The notes: generated by a model not told the origin, from the sequence alone. Numbered from the stretch's first letter, positions 54,519-64,000 are shown. The stretch is 64,000 bases of DNA from Dactylonectria macrodidyma (GCA_020744425.1 JAGMUV010000020.1:620001-684000), one strand, 5' to 3'. Numbers and translations are program-made.

Positions 54519-54783
54519 AATTCACATCGATGAGCGAATTTATATGGGATTGAACACCTGCTTATACATTGCAAAGTTGTTTTGCGCTACCATGGTGTTT
54601 TGCTACAATACCGATATCACCCTCCATTCTGGCCAGCATAAACCGAGGTTCCGTGTAGCTCTAACTATTTCACAAAAATTGGCGTATCATTAATCGTAAT
54701 GAACATGGTCATTCCATATCTTTCCTTCGACATCGTAGCTGGTAAGTTGAGATTCTATCCCTCTAGTGAACCCCGAAACCCAT

Positions 54784-55350
54784 TTATGTCCCAACCCGAG
54801 GACAGTTGCCGAACCTCTGTGATGTTGGTGCGGGGATGTCTGCAGGTGGCTCCACGATAGCCATAAACTCGCTCTTCGACACCCCCAGAAAGTCCAATAT
54901 TAACCATATTTCTTCTCTTGGTTTGTCCAGGAAATCGCCCTCCACACCATGGGAGCTGACTACCAAGGAATCTTGGGGTGTTGCGGCCTCCTCTGTGGAG
55001 GTGTTCCTTCTGGAGCATTCCAGGTCGCTCCCGTTAACTGAAGTGGCAGGAGTTGGCCATTGAGCCATTGGTGAATTGGAAAAAGGTGTTCCCCTCCAAC
55101 GATCCCAGTGAGGCATCGGGCAAGGGAACACCATAGCTTCGTCGACAGGGGTGGGCGATGGTGTGTGGATTGTCGATTCGATTTTGGACTGACTGAGGTA
55201 TATTGGCCGCCGAGGTTTCGATATTCCCGAGTTCTTCCGTAACCAACGCCTTCGGGAAGAGTACCGAAGCGAATCACTGTCATTCCAGTGTGGCGTATGT
55301 ATGGCCGTGAGTTGACGGTTACCCCGGCACATGTTGGTGACGGGTGTCAT
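54784..55350 (-). CDS. hypothetical protein, 188 residues
   Basis: I do not recognise it. A single open frame from an ATG at 55350 to a stop at 54784. The N-terminal part is basic (YSSRRRWLRKNSGISKPRRP); the middle is Ser/Thr/Pro-rich; the C-terminal part contains a more ordered, amphipathic stretch PREEIWLILDFLGVSKSEFMAIVEPPADI. There is no signal peptide or membrane helix. It is divergent from the alpha/beta hydrolase and shares two strong palindromes with it, which supports it being a real, co-regulated gene. Antisense frames of similar length exist (54806-55063 plus), so the call rests mainly on length and context. Confidence 0.4.
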   Translation of the reverse strand: MTPVTNMCRGNRQLTAIHTPHWNDSDSLRYSSRRRWLRKNSGISKPRRPIYLSQSKIESTIHTPSPTPVDEAMVFPCPMPHWDRWRGTPFSNSPMAQWPTPATSVNGSDLECSRRNTSTEEAATPQDSLVVSSHGVEGDFLDKPREEIWLILDFLGVSKSEFMAIVEPPADIPAPTSQRFGNCPRVGT

Positions 55351-55490
55351 TTTCCCCTGTAATGCTTGAGCCGAGGCATCTTTGGTGGTTCGATACGCAT
55401 CCCCTCGTCCTGCATGAACAGTTATATGGCGCTCTTACGCTCACGAACGCTTTCACACCAAGGAACTCGTTTACTGGGTTGATTGGTTTG

Positions 55491-55532
55491 CTCGGCGCCG
55501 AATGAGGGGCTGGGACATTCCTCGGCGCCGAG
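55491..55532. promoter_or_regulatory. paired cluster palindromes CTCGGCGCCGAA and CTCGGCGCCGAG
   Basis: Sites at 55491-55502 and 55521-55532, exactly 30 bp apart start to start (about three helical turns, same face of DNA). They lie 141 bp from the hypothetical gene ATG and 281 bp from the hydrolase ATG. Confidence 0.72.
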
Positions 55533-55812
55533 TCTGAGAGTCCCACTTCAACACACAGGCTCGCCCAGGATAATCCTTCTTTGCGTGGGGGGCCACCCGC
55601 TTATTACAAGGGTTTTCTATTCAATACCCAAGTCAATATGAGATGATCAAGAACAGCGTGTCGGCTCATACTCTGGTACAGTCGACTCCAGATCATTTCC
55701 CCGCACAATCGATCCATGAGCCAAAATAGATCGTCTTCCACACTGCCATCTTCTCCTTTCTTTCATTATTGCTTATTTTGATCAAGGATAGCTGGAGACT
55801 GGAAAGACGACC

Positions 55813-56976
55813 ATGTGGCGCTTCTTTCAGCTCATGCTTGGCAACCCACTCAGGTCCATCAAGTTCACATACAGTTTCACAGTACAGACTCTTCTCATAT
55901 GCCTCAGGAATATTCTTTTACCACATCATCCCAAGTACCAGACCTTCCGCCTTCAGATACACCGGGCTTACTGGGCAGCTGCCTCTACCTTTTTTCCAAC
56001 CCTAATCCACCGGCTGCCAGTAACCAACTGCCCCGAGACAAGAGCGAGGCGCATTGGGTCGGACTGGACCGCGTATGTAATTCCTGGGATTAGAGAACTC
56101 CACACAACAGCACAAACGCCTGGAGCATGCGTGGTCGTGTATGCCCACGGAGGCGGCTATGCTCGTGGAGAGGCCCGGATGTACCTAAATTACATGGAAC
56201 GCTGGCAATCTGAAGCGGCCAGCCATGGACTAGAAATCACATTTGTGAGTGTCGAGTATCGTACGTTAGCTCTACCGCCCTAATCTCCGGCATGACTGTC
56301 GCTAAGCCCTATTTCATTATTTAGCTCTGACAGATGTGGCATCACATCCGGCGCAGCGGAACTCGTTTCTGGATACGTACAAGTATGTTCTAGAGCAAGG
56401 AGTGCAACCTAGCCAAGTGATCTTCATGGGAGACTCCGCCGGAGGTTTGTTCATAACCCGTTTCTCGATTGCCATAACAGCCTTGCTAATGGGATCTTAG
56501 GAGGATGTTGTCTGCTCAGTAGTCTGGAGCTGAAGAACCTTGGATTACCACAGCCGGCAGCAGGTATTCTTATCTCCCCATGGTTCGACATGTCTCTTAG
56601 GTCTTTCGACGGCGGCAACGCCTTTGTTGAGACAGACTATATTGTCACAGCTAATGAGGGTGTGCCGGCGTTTGCTAAACGATGGATTGGGGACATAGAT
56701 GGCGCGTCGCCAGAAGTAAACCCTCTCTTCCGTACGCCTAGCGAGTTCAAGGACCTGCCACCGCAGCTGATACTTGTTGGAGGTGGCGATTTCGTACTCC
56801 CAGAATGTCGAGACCTGGCTCAACTTTTTGATGCGGCAGAACTACCTCACAAATTCTTTGTCGAATGGGGACAGTTTCACTTATATGCTCTTGGCTCGAA
56901 GTGGATAGATAGCTTCGTAAGGGCCAAAACGGATTCCGTCATATTCGAATGGATATCGGAAGCGCTACCAGCTTAG
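55813..56976 (+). CDS. alpha/beta hydrolase (HSL-type esterase/lipase)
   Basis: A serine hydrolase of the hormone-sensitive-lipase group (Abhydrolase_3), 347 residues. Exons 55813-56260, 56325-56444 and 56501-56976. The oxyanion motif HGGGY is at about residues 111-115 (VVVYAHGGGYARGEARMY); the nucleophile elbow GDSAGG is at about residues 182-187 and spans an intron; the acidic residue is probably in LILVGGGDFVLPEC and the catalytic His in VEWGQFHLYAL. An N-terminal hydrophobic stretch (YSFTVQTLLICLRNILL) may anchor it in a membrane. Such enzymes cleave short-chain esters or lactones; in the cluster it may act together with the lactonase-fold protein. Confidence 0.88.
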
Positions 56977-57257
56977 TAGCCACTTTTTGTCGTTGATGAC
57001 TCGACTCTCGCGGAAAAGAGCTGGGAAACATGAACCTACCTGTCAGTGATGTCGGTAGATGGACAGATAGTAAGGAAAGTTAAGCATCATTTGATAGAAT
57101 CCCACACAGAAATCTCAATAGATCCTATAGGTATTGACAGGCACGGCACAAATGCAACATCCGTTCTTAGTCAGTAAGAAAAGATTAACGATTACGTGGC
57201 TTTGATAATACAAGCTCGCTCGGCGACTTACCTTTAGAACCCCGACGTACCGGCGTA

Positions 57258-57268
57258 CCGGCGCCGAA
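57258..57268. promoter_or_regulatory. cluster motif CCGGCGCCGAA
   Basis: Core CGGCGCCG at 57259-57266, 164 bp upstream of the enoyl-CoA hydratase ATG. The left arm has C instead of T. A preceding ACCGGCGTACCGG gives additional partial symmetry. Confidence 0.6.
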
Positions 57269-57429
57269 AGGTGCCCCATCACCTCATTTCGATTGTCGCG
57301 GGCTAGTCTGCCGATACCGTAACTCAAGGTCATACATCATGGACACCCGCAATGCCTCACTTTCTCTGAGGAACCTTTAACCCCAAACTTTGCCCTGTTC
57401 TTTGTCAACTTTACAGAAACAAAAAAAAA

Positions 57430-58263
57430 ATGTCGACCACTACCACGAACCTAACCATTCCCAAGGCCAGAGACATTGTCATCAGCATTCCAAAACCGGG
57501 CATTGTAGTCGTCACACTTAACAGACCTTCTCGCCTCAACGCAATCCCAGCATGGCAACACCCGGAGCTTGAAAAGATATTCAGGTGGTATGACATGGAA
57601 CCTTCGCTTCGTTGTGCCGTTCTGACTGGCGCGGGAAGAGCCTTCTGCGCTGGGGCTGATTTGAAGGAATGGAATGATCGAGCCTCGAACTCAGACTCTC
57701 GCACACCTCCGCGATGGGAAACGGCTGGGTTTGGGGCCTTGTCCAATCGAATTGGCAAGAAGCCAGTGATTGCGGCCGTCAATGGTATCTGTCTTGGAGG
57801 GGGCATGGAAATGATCGTCAATTGTGACATTGTGGTGGCCGCCAAAGGAGCCAAGTTTGGCCTGCCCGAGGTCAAACGAGGAGTGGTAGCCTTGGCAGGT
57901 TCTCTGCCCAGGGTGATGCGGATCTTAGGAAAGCAACGCGCATCTGAACTAGTTCTGCTAGGGCAAACATACAGCTCTCACGAGATGAAGTCATGGGGCT
58001 TGGTGAATTTCGTGGTGGATGAATCTTCCGTCGTCGCTGAGGCTGTCCGTCTTGCGGAGATGATAGCGAGCAACAGCCCAGACTCGGTCATAACCAGCCG
58101 TGAGGGCCTGAGGCTTGGTTGGGAGCCTATGGGGCCAGCCCTCGCCACTGAGATTATTGGAAAAGGGATCTACGGACGCATGGATGGGACAGAGAACATG
58201 AAAGAGGGATTATCCAGCTTTGTGGAAAAAAGGGCACCTGTGTGGAAAGATAGCAAGCTGTGA
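57430..58263 (+). CDS. enoyl-CoA hydratase/isomerase family protein, peroxisomal (PTS1)
   Basis: A single-exon, 277-residue crotonase-fold enzyme, hydrating or otherwise transforming an enoyl-CoA. Seen: VTLNRPSRLNAI (family start), LTGAGRAFCAGADLKEW at about residues 65-81 (first oxyanion-hole segment) and AAVNGICLGGGMEMIVNCDIVVA at about residues 115-137 (second oxyanion-hole Gly and a Glu in the usual catalytic area), then FGLPEVKRGVVALAGSLPRVMR. The protein ends KDSKL, a perfect SKL peroxisomal targeting signal type 1. It shares PTS1 with the acyl-CoA ligase at 61343, so the two probably act in sequence in peroxisomes: CoA activation, then hydration or retro-aldol-type side-chain shortening. 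The last point is inference. Confidence 0.92.
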   Translation: MSTTTTNLTIPKARDIVISIPKPGIVVVTLNRPSRLNAIPAWQHPELEKIFRWYDMEPSLRCAVLTGAGRAFCAGADLKEWNDRASNSDSRTPPRWETAGFGALSNRIGKKPVIAAVNGICLGGGMEMIVNCDIVVAAKGAKFGLPEVKRGVVALAGSLPRVMRILGKQRASELVLLGQTYSSHEMKSWGLVNFVVDESSVVAEAVRLAEMIASNSPDSVITSREGLRLGWEPMGPALATEIIGKGIYGRMDGTENMKEGLSSFVEKRAPVWKDSKL

Positions 58264-58424
58264 TTGGCACTGGGGCATGTAAAGGGGTATACATTATTAG
58301 TCTCGATATCTTGTGGTCTCCATTCATCATAAACTTAAGAGTGCAGTAGCCTCATATGGATTCACACATTTAAAAAAAACAGCAAGGGCTATGATTCGTT
58401 CTTGATTCTCTCCACTCAACATGT

Positions 58425-59934
58425 TCAATCCGTGGCAGCGATCTCCTCAGCAGCAGGCCAGTCATTGTAATACTCGTTGGCATCTTTGTAGGGTCCATAG
58501 TTGACCTTTCCTCCTCGACTATTGGTGGCAAATGGGACCCCCTTCTTGATTCGGGAAATCAGATCCTATTAATCCCGTCGTGTTAGTTATCCCCGCCTTG
58601 AATGTGAAGAGACCATGGCACACTTACCGGATTATATATAAACGGCCTCCCAAATGTAATCATATCGATTTTTCCAACTTTCATCATCTCATCCGCTTCG
58701 GCGACTGTGTACTCATGGTTAACCATAAGCATTGTTTGAGAACCCGGAAACTTGATCAAATCACCGAACTCCGGCAATGCCTCATAACCACGTGGTAGTT
58801 CCATGCCTTCGGGGCGGGACTTCGACCTGAAATAATCGTCATGTTCGCGACTGACTTCGCAACCTCTTCTGGAGAGATTGATATACGCGAGGTTCCGTTT
58901 CATGAGCATCGTGATATAGTAGCGGTACGTTTCAGATAACTCTGCGTAGGAGACTGCCGAGTCGTTATAGTCGTCGGAGGGGCAAATCTTAATGCCGACA
59001 CGATTAGACGGCCACACATCGAGAATGGCATCTAAAACTTCCAAAGGAAACCGGCAGCGATTCTCCACGGAGCCACCGTATTGGTCCTTTCGCTGGTTGG
59101 ATGGGCTTCATGAAATGACGGTTAGATGAACCATGGCAAAGTAATTGCAAACGAGATGTTTGGTGGAACTCACGAGCCAAGGAAATTATGCAATAGGTAT
59201 CCTCTGCAAAGGGGCCAACGTAGTTTAGCGATGAGTTAAGAGTCACGAGTGTTATTTCAGACGTACCCTTGAGACAGTAGTTCGATCCCGTCGAAGCCTG
59301 CCTTTTTCGCGAGAGTGACGGATCTTCGATATTGTTCTATGATTTCTTGCGGTTTCTTGATCTCCGTAATATTGGTTGTGTGACCCTGAACGTACCAAAT
59401 CAATACCGTCGAGGTAACTCTCGACTCAGATGAACAGGACTTACCGGGATTCCCTCAAGATGTCGAAACTTTCCACCAGCCGCTGGTATAGGGGATGGAG
59501 CGTATACCGGATATCCACTGGCTTGCATCTGGGGCATGCCCTCATGTTGAATGCGACCTAAGTGAAATGATGGTCAGCTTCTAATTCTAGTTGACTTCAA
59601 TGACTCTCAGCTCCGTACCTGGGTGCCACGGTTGAAAAAAAATCTTGCCCTCTTCCTGGTGTACGGCATCTGTCACCGCCTTCCAAGCATCTGCGTGTTC
59701 GTCGAGATACATGACTGGTGCATGAGGCCATTCGGAGCCGTTGATGGAAATGAATGTCCCCTCAGCAATAATCAAGCCGACGCCATCTCGCGCCCTGGTT
59801 TTGTAATGCTCAATGCTTGCTTCGGTGGGTTTGTTGTCCCAAATGCATCGATTCCGCGTCATTGATCCCATGCAGACGCGGTTGCGTAGGAGGAGAGACC
59901 CCCCCAGCGTAATGGACTGAAGGAGATTTGACAT
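58425..59934 (-). CDS. NADH:flavin oxidoreductase (Old Yellow Enzyme family)
   Basis: An FMN-dependent ene-reductase-type TIM barrel, 398 residues. Exons 59934-59619, 59557-59445, 59385-59267, 59203-59174 (30 nt), 59105-58628 and 58565-58425; total length is in frame. Seen: SITLGGSLLLRNRVCMGSMTRNR (N-terminal FMN-binding block), GVGLIIAEGTFIS, FFQPWHPG, KKAGFDGIELLSQGGYLLHNFLGS (H-x-x-x-x-FL), then DQYGGSVENRCRF (the YGGS-x-ENR hallmark) and MITFGRPFIYNPDLISRIKKG. OYEs reduce activated C=C bonds of enones or related compounds. It is convergent with the enoyl-CoA hydratase gene and divergent from the acyl-CoA ligase, whose upstream region has two palindromes. Confidence 0.92.
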
Positions 59935-61342
59935 GGCGAAAGTCGAGTGTCAGATCGTCGTCTAAAGTCAAGAACGGGTATGTAATTAAGGGAGGTGGCT
60001 TGTCTTTCAATTTCAGCTGCTCGTGGAGAATGGTAGAAGCGGCTTTATAGACCGGCTCGGCGATCCGGGGAACTTGTGTGGGGGCGGGGTTAGGATCCAA
60101 GGCCGAATGTAGGAGGTTTGGATTAGCCCGTCTCGGAGTTTTCAGGACGTCTCCAGGCTCGTGTTGGAGCACCGAGGCAGCAGTAAGTATAGCATTACAC
60201 GACGTGAGGATAGTCACGGGAATCCCGAATCACCTTTGCGACATCAAAATGCAGGTTGTATGTTGCATACGCCATCCATTGCAGAAGAAAGAGCACGCCT
60301 CACACTTGGGGCTGATGGGGACAGGAGAGACATCCTTGAGTTGATTAGCTATACACAGGCAGGCGAGAGCCTCCAAAGAAACAAGCATCCTAAAAAATTG
60401 ACCAGTTACTTTATATTTTCTAAATAAATGCAGACTTATATCTCTGATCGATTGCGGCTTGGCCCCTGCAATAATCACACCTCGCCATTTTCAACCCTAA
60501 CCCCAATATACTTCGTATGTCCTGCTGTCCTTGACGGAATCCACAGTGACTCGGCCTTGAAACCACTCAATTTTTGGAGGCGTCGCCTAAAAGCAACGTG
60601 CAAAAGAAAACCATGGGCGTAGATCAGTCCAACGACCGCTGGTTTCCCATTGCCGCTTCAAGCCTTGTGAGCGACGTCGAAGGTTGAGCGCGAAGTTCGC
60701 GGCTTCGCCTGTCAACCGACTTCGGAATATCGGCTGTTTTCAGCCTGGCGAAGCCGGGACCACTGCTCAGAGACTAACTAATACTGCATAATGCACCTGA
60801 CCCGCCTAGACTACTGGTACACGCTAATGTGCAGTGGCTCTCTAAACGTGGCAGAGAGAATGGCAAAATATTAAGTTCAATTTCTACGGAACTGACGCCT
60901 GTACGCGTGTATTCTGGAGGAGAGCCTCGTGGAAACCTCCCTCTGTGTCCAGGGTAGACATTGAACATGTATGAGACCGTATTCTCATGGCTCTTAGACC
61001 TTTCGTTCTCCGCTTGTAGAAGTACGTCGAAGATTGCAATAATACCCCACCCACGGACGGCCTCCCTACTGATGGGCGGCTCCACTGCACCTTCATACTA
61101 GTCCAATCCTCGTTACCACCTTGAGGGGGGCCCTCGGCGCCGAATTCAACTTGCGGTGCAGTGTACAGGCTTGATCTCGGCGCCGAATGCCACCCGCTCG
61201 AACGAGGAGGTCTACACCGACGCAGACCATAAACAGATTCGCCATATATGCAAATTGTCTTTCGCATATCACGGTGCTTTCTTATCTCTTTTATTGGCCC
61301 GATTCGCATTCAGCACCATTCTCCAATCAAAACAGCACCAAA
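59935..61342. other. divergent promoter region between OYE and acyl-CoA ligase
   Basis: About 1.4 kb. Two palindromes lie near the ligase end (61133, 61176). Near the OYE end there is a half-site GGCTCGGCGATCC at 60053-60065. Frames such as 59810-60217 and 60884-61309 (both minus) show no domain; the first overlaps the OYE start. I see no gene. Confidence 0.45.
61133..61187. promoter_or_regulatory. paired cluster palindromes CTCGGCGCCGAA (61133-61144 and 61176-61187)
   Basis: Two identical 12-mers 43 bp apart start to start, the nearer one 156 bp upstream of the acyl-CoA ligase ATG. Confidence 0.72.
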
Positions 61343-63400
61343 ATGGCTCCTCCGCACATTATTGAATCCCCTTATGCTGGGCAGCTCGATGTTCCTTATT
61401 GTGATGTTTTGTCCTACATCTTCTCATCCAAGCCATCTCCCAAGCACCAAGCTCAATTCTTCAATGCCGACAATCCATCTCTATCGTTTGATCTTCCCAC
61501 CGCCGAGTTGTATGTCAAGCAATTCGGCAAGGGCCTTCAAAACCTCGGGCTTCAACCCGGCGACAAGGTATTGCTGGTATCACATAATCAATTGTTCTTC
61601 CCAGTCGTCATTTGGGGAGTCTTGGCCGCACAGTGCGTGTTCACCGGAGCATCACCGAGTGCCTCAGTCTTTGGTCAGTGCTTTCATTAGTCCATCGTTC
61701 GCTGCATAGCACTGACAAGCCTACTTCGTAGAGTTGTCTCATCAATTGAAGGACTCCGAGGCCAAGCTTATCTTAACGGCCCCGGACCAACTAAAAACTA
61801 GCATCAAAGCCGCAAATAAAGTCGGCCTAAGCCCAGACCGAATCTTTCTTTTTGATCAACCCTTCAGTGGGGCTTCTACATCCGGGGGGTCGATGTGGAC
61901 AGATCTCTGGGTTTCACCTGAAGAGGCTCGTGATTGGAAATGGAATTCCATAACTACACGACAAAATGCCCAAGAAACCACAGCGGTAATCAATTATTCA
62001 AGCGGGTATGCTTTTAGCCATATGGGCATCTACATTATCCGAATCATAGCAATTGACTAACTTGCCAAGGACAACTGGTTTGCCAAAGGGTGTGGAACTA
62101 TCGCATTTCAACTTAGTTTCAAACGTGCAGCAACTTATATTCAAACGAAGCATCGTGGCCAATACAAAGTCTGATCTTGGGCGGGTAGCGAGACTCGACG
62201 AGTCTGGAGAACGATGGCTTGCGCCGCTTCCCATGTACCATGCTTTTGTAAGTGCCCACCAAAACAGAACAGGGACTTTGCAAACCTATGGCCCTGGTGT
62301 GATTTGTGATTTCTAAGGCGGACGATAGGGCCAAACCTATTATTCCATGCTAGCGCCTCGCCTCGGCGCCAAAGTCTTTGTCATGGGAAAATTCAACTCC
62401 GTGAAGTACCTGACCTACATCGACATATACAGAATCACATTCATCAACGTTGTACCCGCCCTTCTTGAGACGCTTCTCAAGCTGCCCAACTCGGCTCAAT
62501 TCAATCTCAAATCCCTCCTCATGGTTGGAAGTGGCTCGGCACCTCTTGACCTCAATTTGGCTCGTCAATTTGAGAAGAATTTCTTGCGGCCTGGGGTCAG
62601 TGTTAAGCAGGGGTGGGGAATGACTGAGACTACGTGCAATGTCACGGGTTTTGCACCCGGCGATGAGGATGATGGCAGTTCAATTGGGTGGCTAAATCCT
62701 AGTTGCGTGGCCAGAATCGTGGAGGTGCCTGATCGGGACTTCGCCAACATTGAGCGCTCAAAAGGCGTGAAAGTAGGAGAGATTTGGGTATCTGGCCCGA
62801 ATATTATGAAAGGGTATTTGAAGCGTCCCCAAGAAACAGCCGACACTACAGTCAATGAAGGTGGCTATCGTTGGCTAAGAACAGGAGACGTGGGCTACGC
62901 CGACTCTCGAGGTTGCCTATTTATCGTCGATCGAATCAAGGTTAGCACCCGGCTATTCTGCAATCTAATTCGGGACCAGGAATTATGAGTTTTGTCTCGT
63001 GGGGGGCGCTGACCACCCCAAACTTCTAGGAACTAATTAAAGTCAAGGGTCTGCAAGTTTCTCCCGCCGAGATCGAGAAGACACTGAAAAGCCACGGAGG
63101 GGTGTTGGATGCTGCGGTGACTTGTGCAAAATTGTCAGACTAACCCCTAAGAACTACTGCAATCTGACACTGACCGCTATCCATAGGAATGGACACGAAT
63201 TTCCAAGGGCATTTGTCGTGAGAAAGGATTCTTCCGTAACTGCCGACGACCTCCATGCTCATGTGCAGACAAAATTGGCTCGTCACAAGTGGTTAGAGGG
63301 AGGAATTTTTTTTCTGGATGACTTGCCCCGTACCAGTAGCGGGAAGATCATCAAGAGGTTGCTTCCAACCCCGGAAAAGGAGAGAAGGTCAAAACTATAG
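61343..63400 (+). CDS. 4-coumarate-CoA ligase-like acyl-CoA synthetase, peroxisomal (PTS1)
   Basis: An ANL-superfamily adenylating enzyme forming acyl-AMP and then acyl-CoA, 570 residues. Exons 61343-61673, 61732-62005, 62070-62247, 62329-62940, 63030-63133 and 63187-63400. The AMP-binding P-loop is split by an intron: YSSG joined to TTGLPKGVELSH. Further motifs: LAPLPMYHAF, GSGSAPLDLNLARQF, VKQGWGMTETTCNVTG (the YGxTE-like block), GYRWLRTGDVGYAD, and LIKVKGLQVSPAEIE, with the catalytic Lys in RTSSGKIIKR. It ends RRSKL, a PTS1 signal. The closest type is fungal 4-coumarate-CoA-ligase-like proteins that activate aromatic or medium-chain carboxylic acids. With the PTS1-bearing enoyl-CoA hydratase it defines a peroxisomal module. 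The acceptor for the last intron is set by frame. Confidence 0.93.
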
Positions 63401-64000
63401 GCCAAGAAGTTCTAGTAGATAGCAATAACCATAGAATAGTACTTGCAAGATATAGACAACCAATTCGAAAGGTTGACAGAGCTGTTTGACAAGTTGTATT
63501 TATTTGTGAGCTGGTCATTTTGAGGTACTCACTTCAACGCTGTAGTTAGATTTATGGGCAACGAAAATAGTCAATCTAACTAGCCACTATATGTGTTTCA
63601 AATTCGTGAAGCTGTGAGCTCCAATATTCTACTGAAGTCAGAGCAAGAATTCAACTCTCGAAATTTAAGGAGTTGCATAAGCCAAAATAGTGCATAAGAT
63701 CCTGCACGTGGTATTCCAAGGATGTTATAGTATAATTCTAGTCTCATCACTTTAAGACACATCGTTTTGACACTCAAGAATAGGAAAACGAGTCGGTTGC
63801 TGTGCAAGCCGCGGGCGGAGGAAGCAGAACCCTCGTAAAGGTCAAGAGCCGCAGCCGCACGGGACCGAACTAATTTCGAAAGATTGCGATGCCGAGCACA
63901 ACTCGGTAGTCTCGGTGCCGAGGACTCCGTTACCCCTCCCAAATTCGGCGCCGAGATCATTCGGACCACCACCACCAAGTTCAGAACGACGCGGAAATAG
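63401..64000. promoter_or_regulatory. right-edge promoter region with two cluster motifs
   Basis: No complete gene. CTCGGTGCCGAG (63911-63922, a one-base variant) and TTCGGCGCCGAG (63944-63955) lie 33 bp apart at the very edge. By the pattern seen elsewhere they should belong to a gene starting just beyond the window on the plus strand. Confidence 0.6.

Noticed and set aside
59810..60217. 135-residue minus frame overlapping the start of the OYE gene
   Set aside because: Overlaps a strongly supported exon in another frame and has no family signal.
62358..62372. CTCGGCGCCAAA and other GGCGCC matches inside coding sequence (also 49331, 45962, 37280)
   Set aside because: Not symmetrical CGGCGCCG and located in exons or other relics; not counted as operators.
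1..64000. Classical secondary-metabolite cluster (PKS, NRPS, terpene synthase, DMATS), CRISPR arrays, rRNA or tRNA genes
   Set aside because: None of their signatures was seen; the cluster at 30-64 kb has only tailoring and catabolic enzymes.

Overview
This is nuclear DNA of a filamentous ascomycete, most likely an Aspergillus/Penicillium-type (Eurotiomycetes) fungus. The genes are split by short introns (mostly 45-100 nt) with GTRNGT donors and CTRAY-type branch points. The proteins are typical of such fungi: a GH7 endoglucanase, a class II hydrophobin, a HET protein, Zn2Cys6 regulators and an Fcy2-type permease. No PKS, NRPS or terpene synthase gene is present.

Region 1-30 kb is a loose set of accessory genes: the start of a Baeyer-Villiger-type monooxygenase (cut by the left edge), a frame-broken hemerythrin-domain gene, a 7-TM membrane protein, a GH7 endoglucanase with two GGCTAAA (XlnR-type) promoter sites, a secreted protein of unknown function, a HET-domain protein, a hydrophobin, a divergent pair of frame-disrupted genes (19.4-22.7 kb), ankyrin debris, a secreted Thr/Cys-repeat protein, a GH43 enzyme, and a decayed MFS sugar transporter whose 3' end abuts a 185-bp tandem repeat. 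Gene-poor stretches are common.

Region 30-64 kb is different. It is a compact series of mostly divergently paired genes: thioesterase-like protein, Zn2Cys6 regulator 1, a dead TRI12-type MFS exporter, an NAD-dependent epimerase/reductase, a dead SDR, a RidA-family protein, a purine/cytosine permease, DUF3237 protein, metallo-beta-lactamase-fold lactonase, MFS sugar-type transporter, Zn2Cys6 regulator 2, SDR, a hypothetical protein, an alpha/beta hydrolase, enoyl-CoA hydratase, an Old-Yellow-Enzyme and a 4-coumarate-CoA-ligase-like enzyme. The last acyl-CoA ligase and the enoyl-CoA hydratase both end in SKL (PTS1), so part of the pathway is expected in peroxisomes.

The strongest unexplained signal is a palindrome, TCGGCGCCGA (CGG-N2-CCG). 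Its 8-bp core CGGCGCCG occurs 12 times in the window. All 12 copies lie between 30.2 and 64 kb, all lie in intergenic DNA, and most lie 75-310 bp upstream of cluster genes, often in shared divergent promoters. None was seen in the first 30 kb. Close variants (CGGTGCCG, CGGTACCG) fill several of the remaining promoters. I interpret this as the operator of a local regulon, controlled by one of the two embedded Zn2Cys6 proteins, for a peroxisome-assisted catabolic (lactone/ester/aromatic acid?) pathway. The substrate cannot be read from the sequence. Two sites at the extreme right edge imply that the regulon continues beyond 64 kb.

Exon limits given here are my own splice-site reading by frame and homology, not transcript evidence. 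Several genes appear frame-broken; sequencing error cannot be excluded for those with a single indel.
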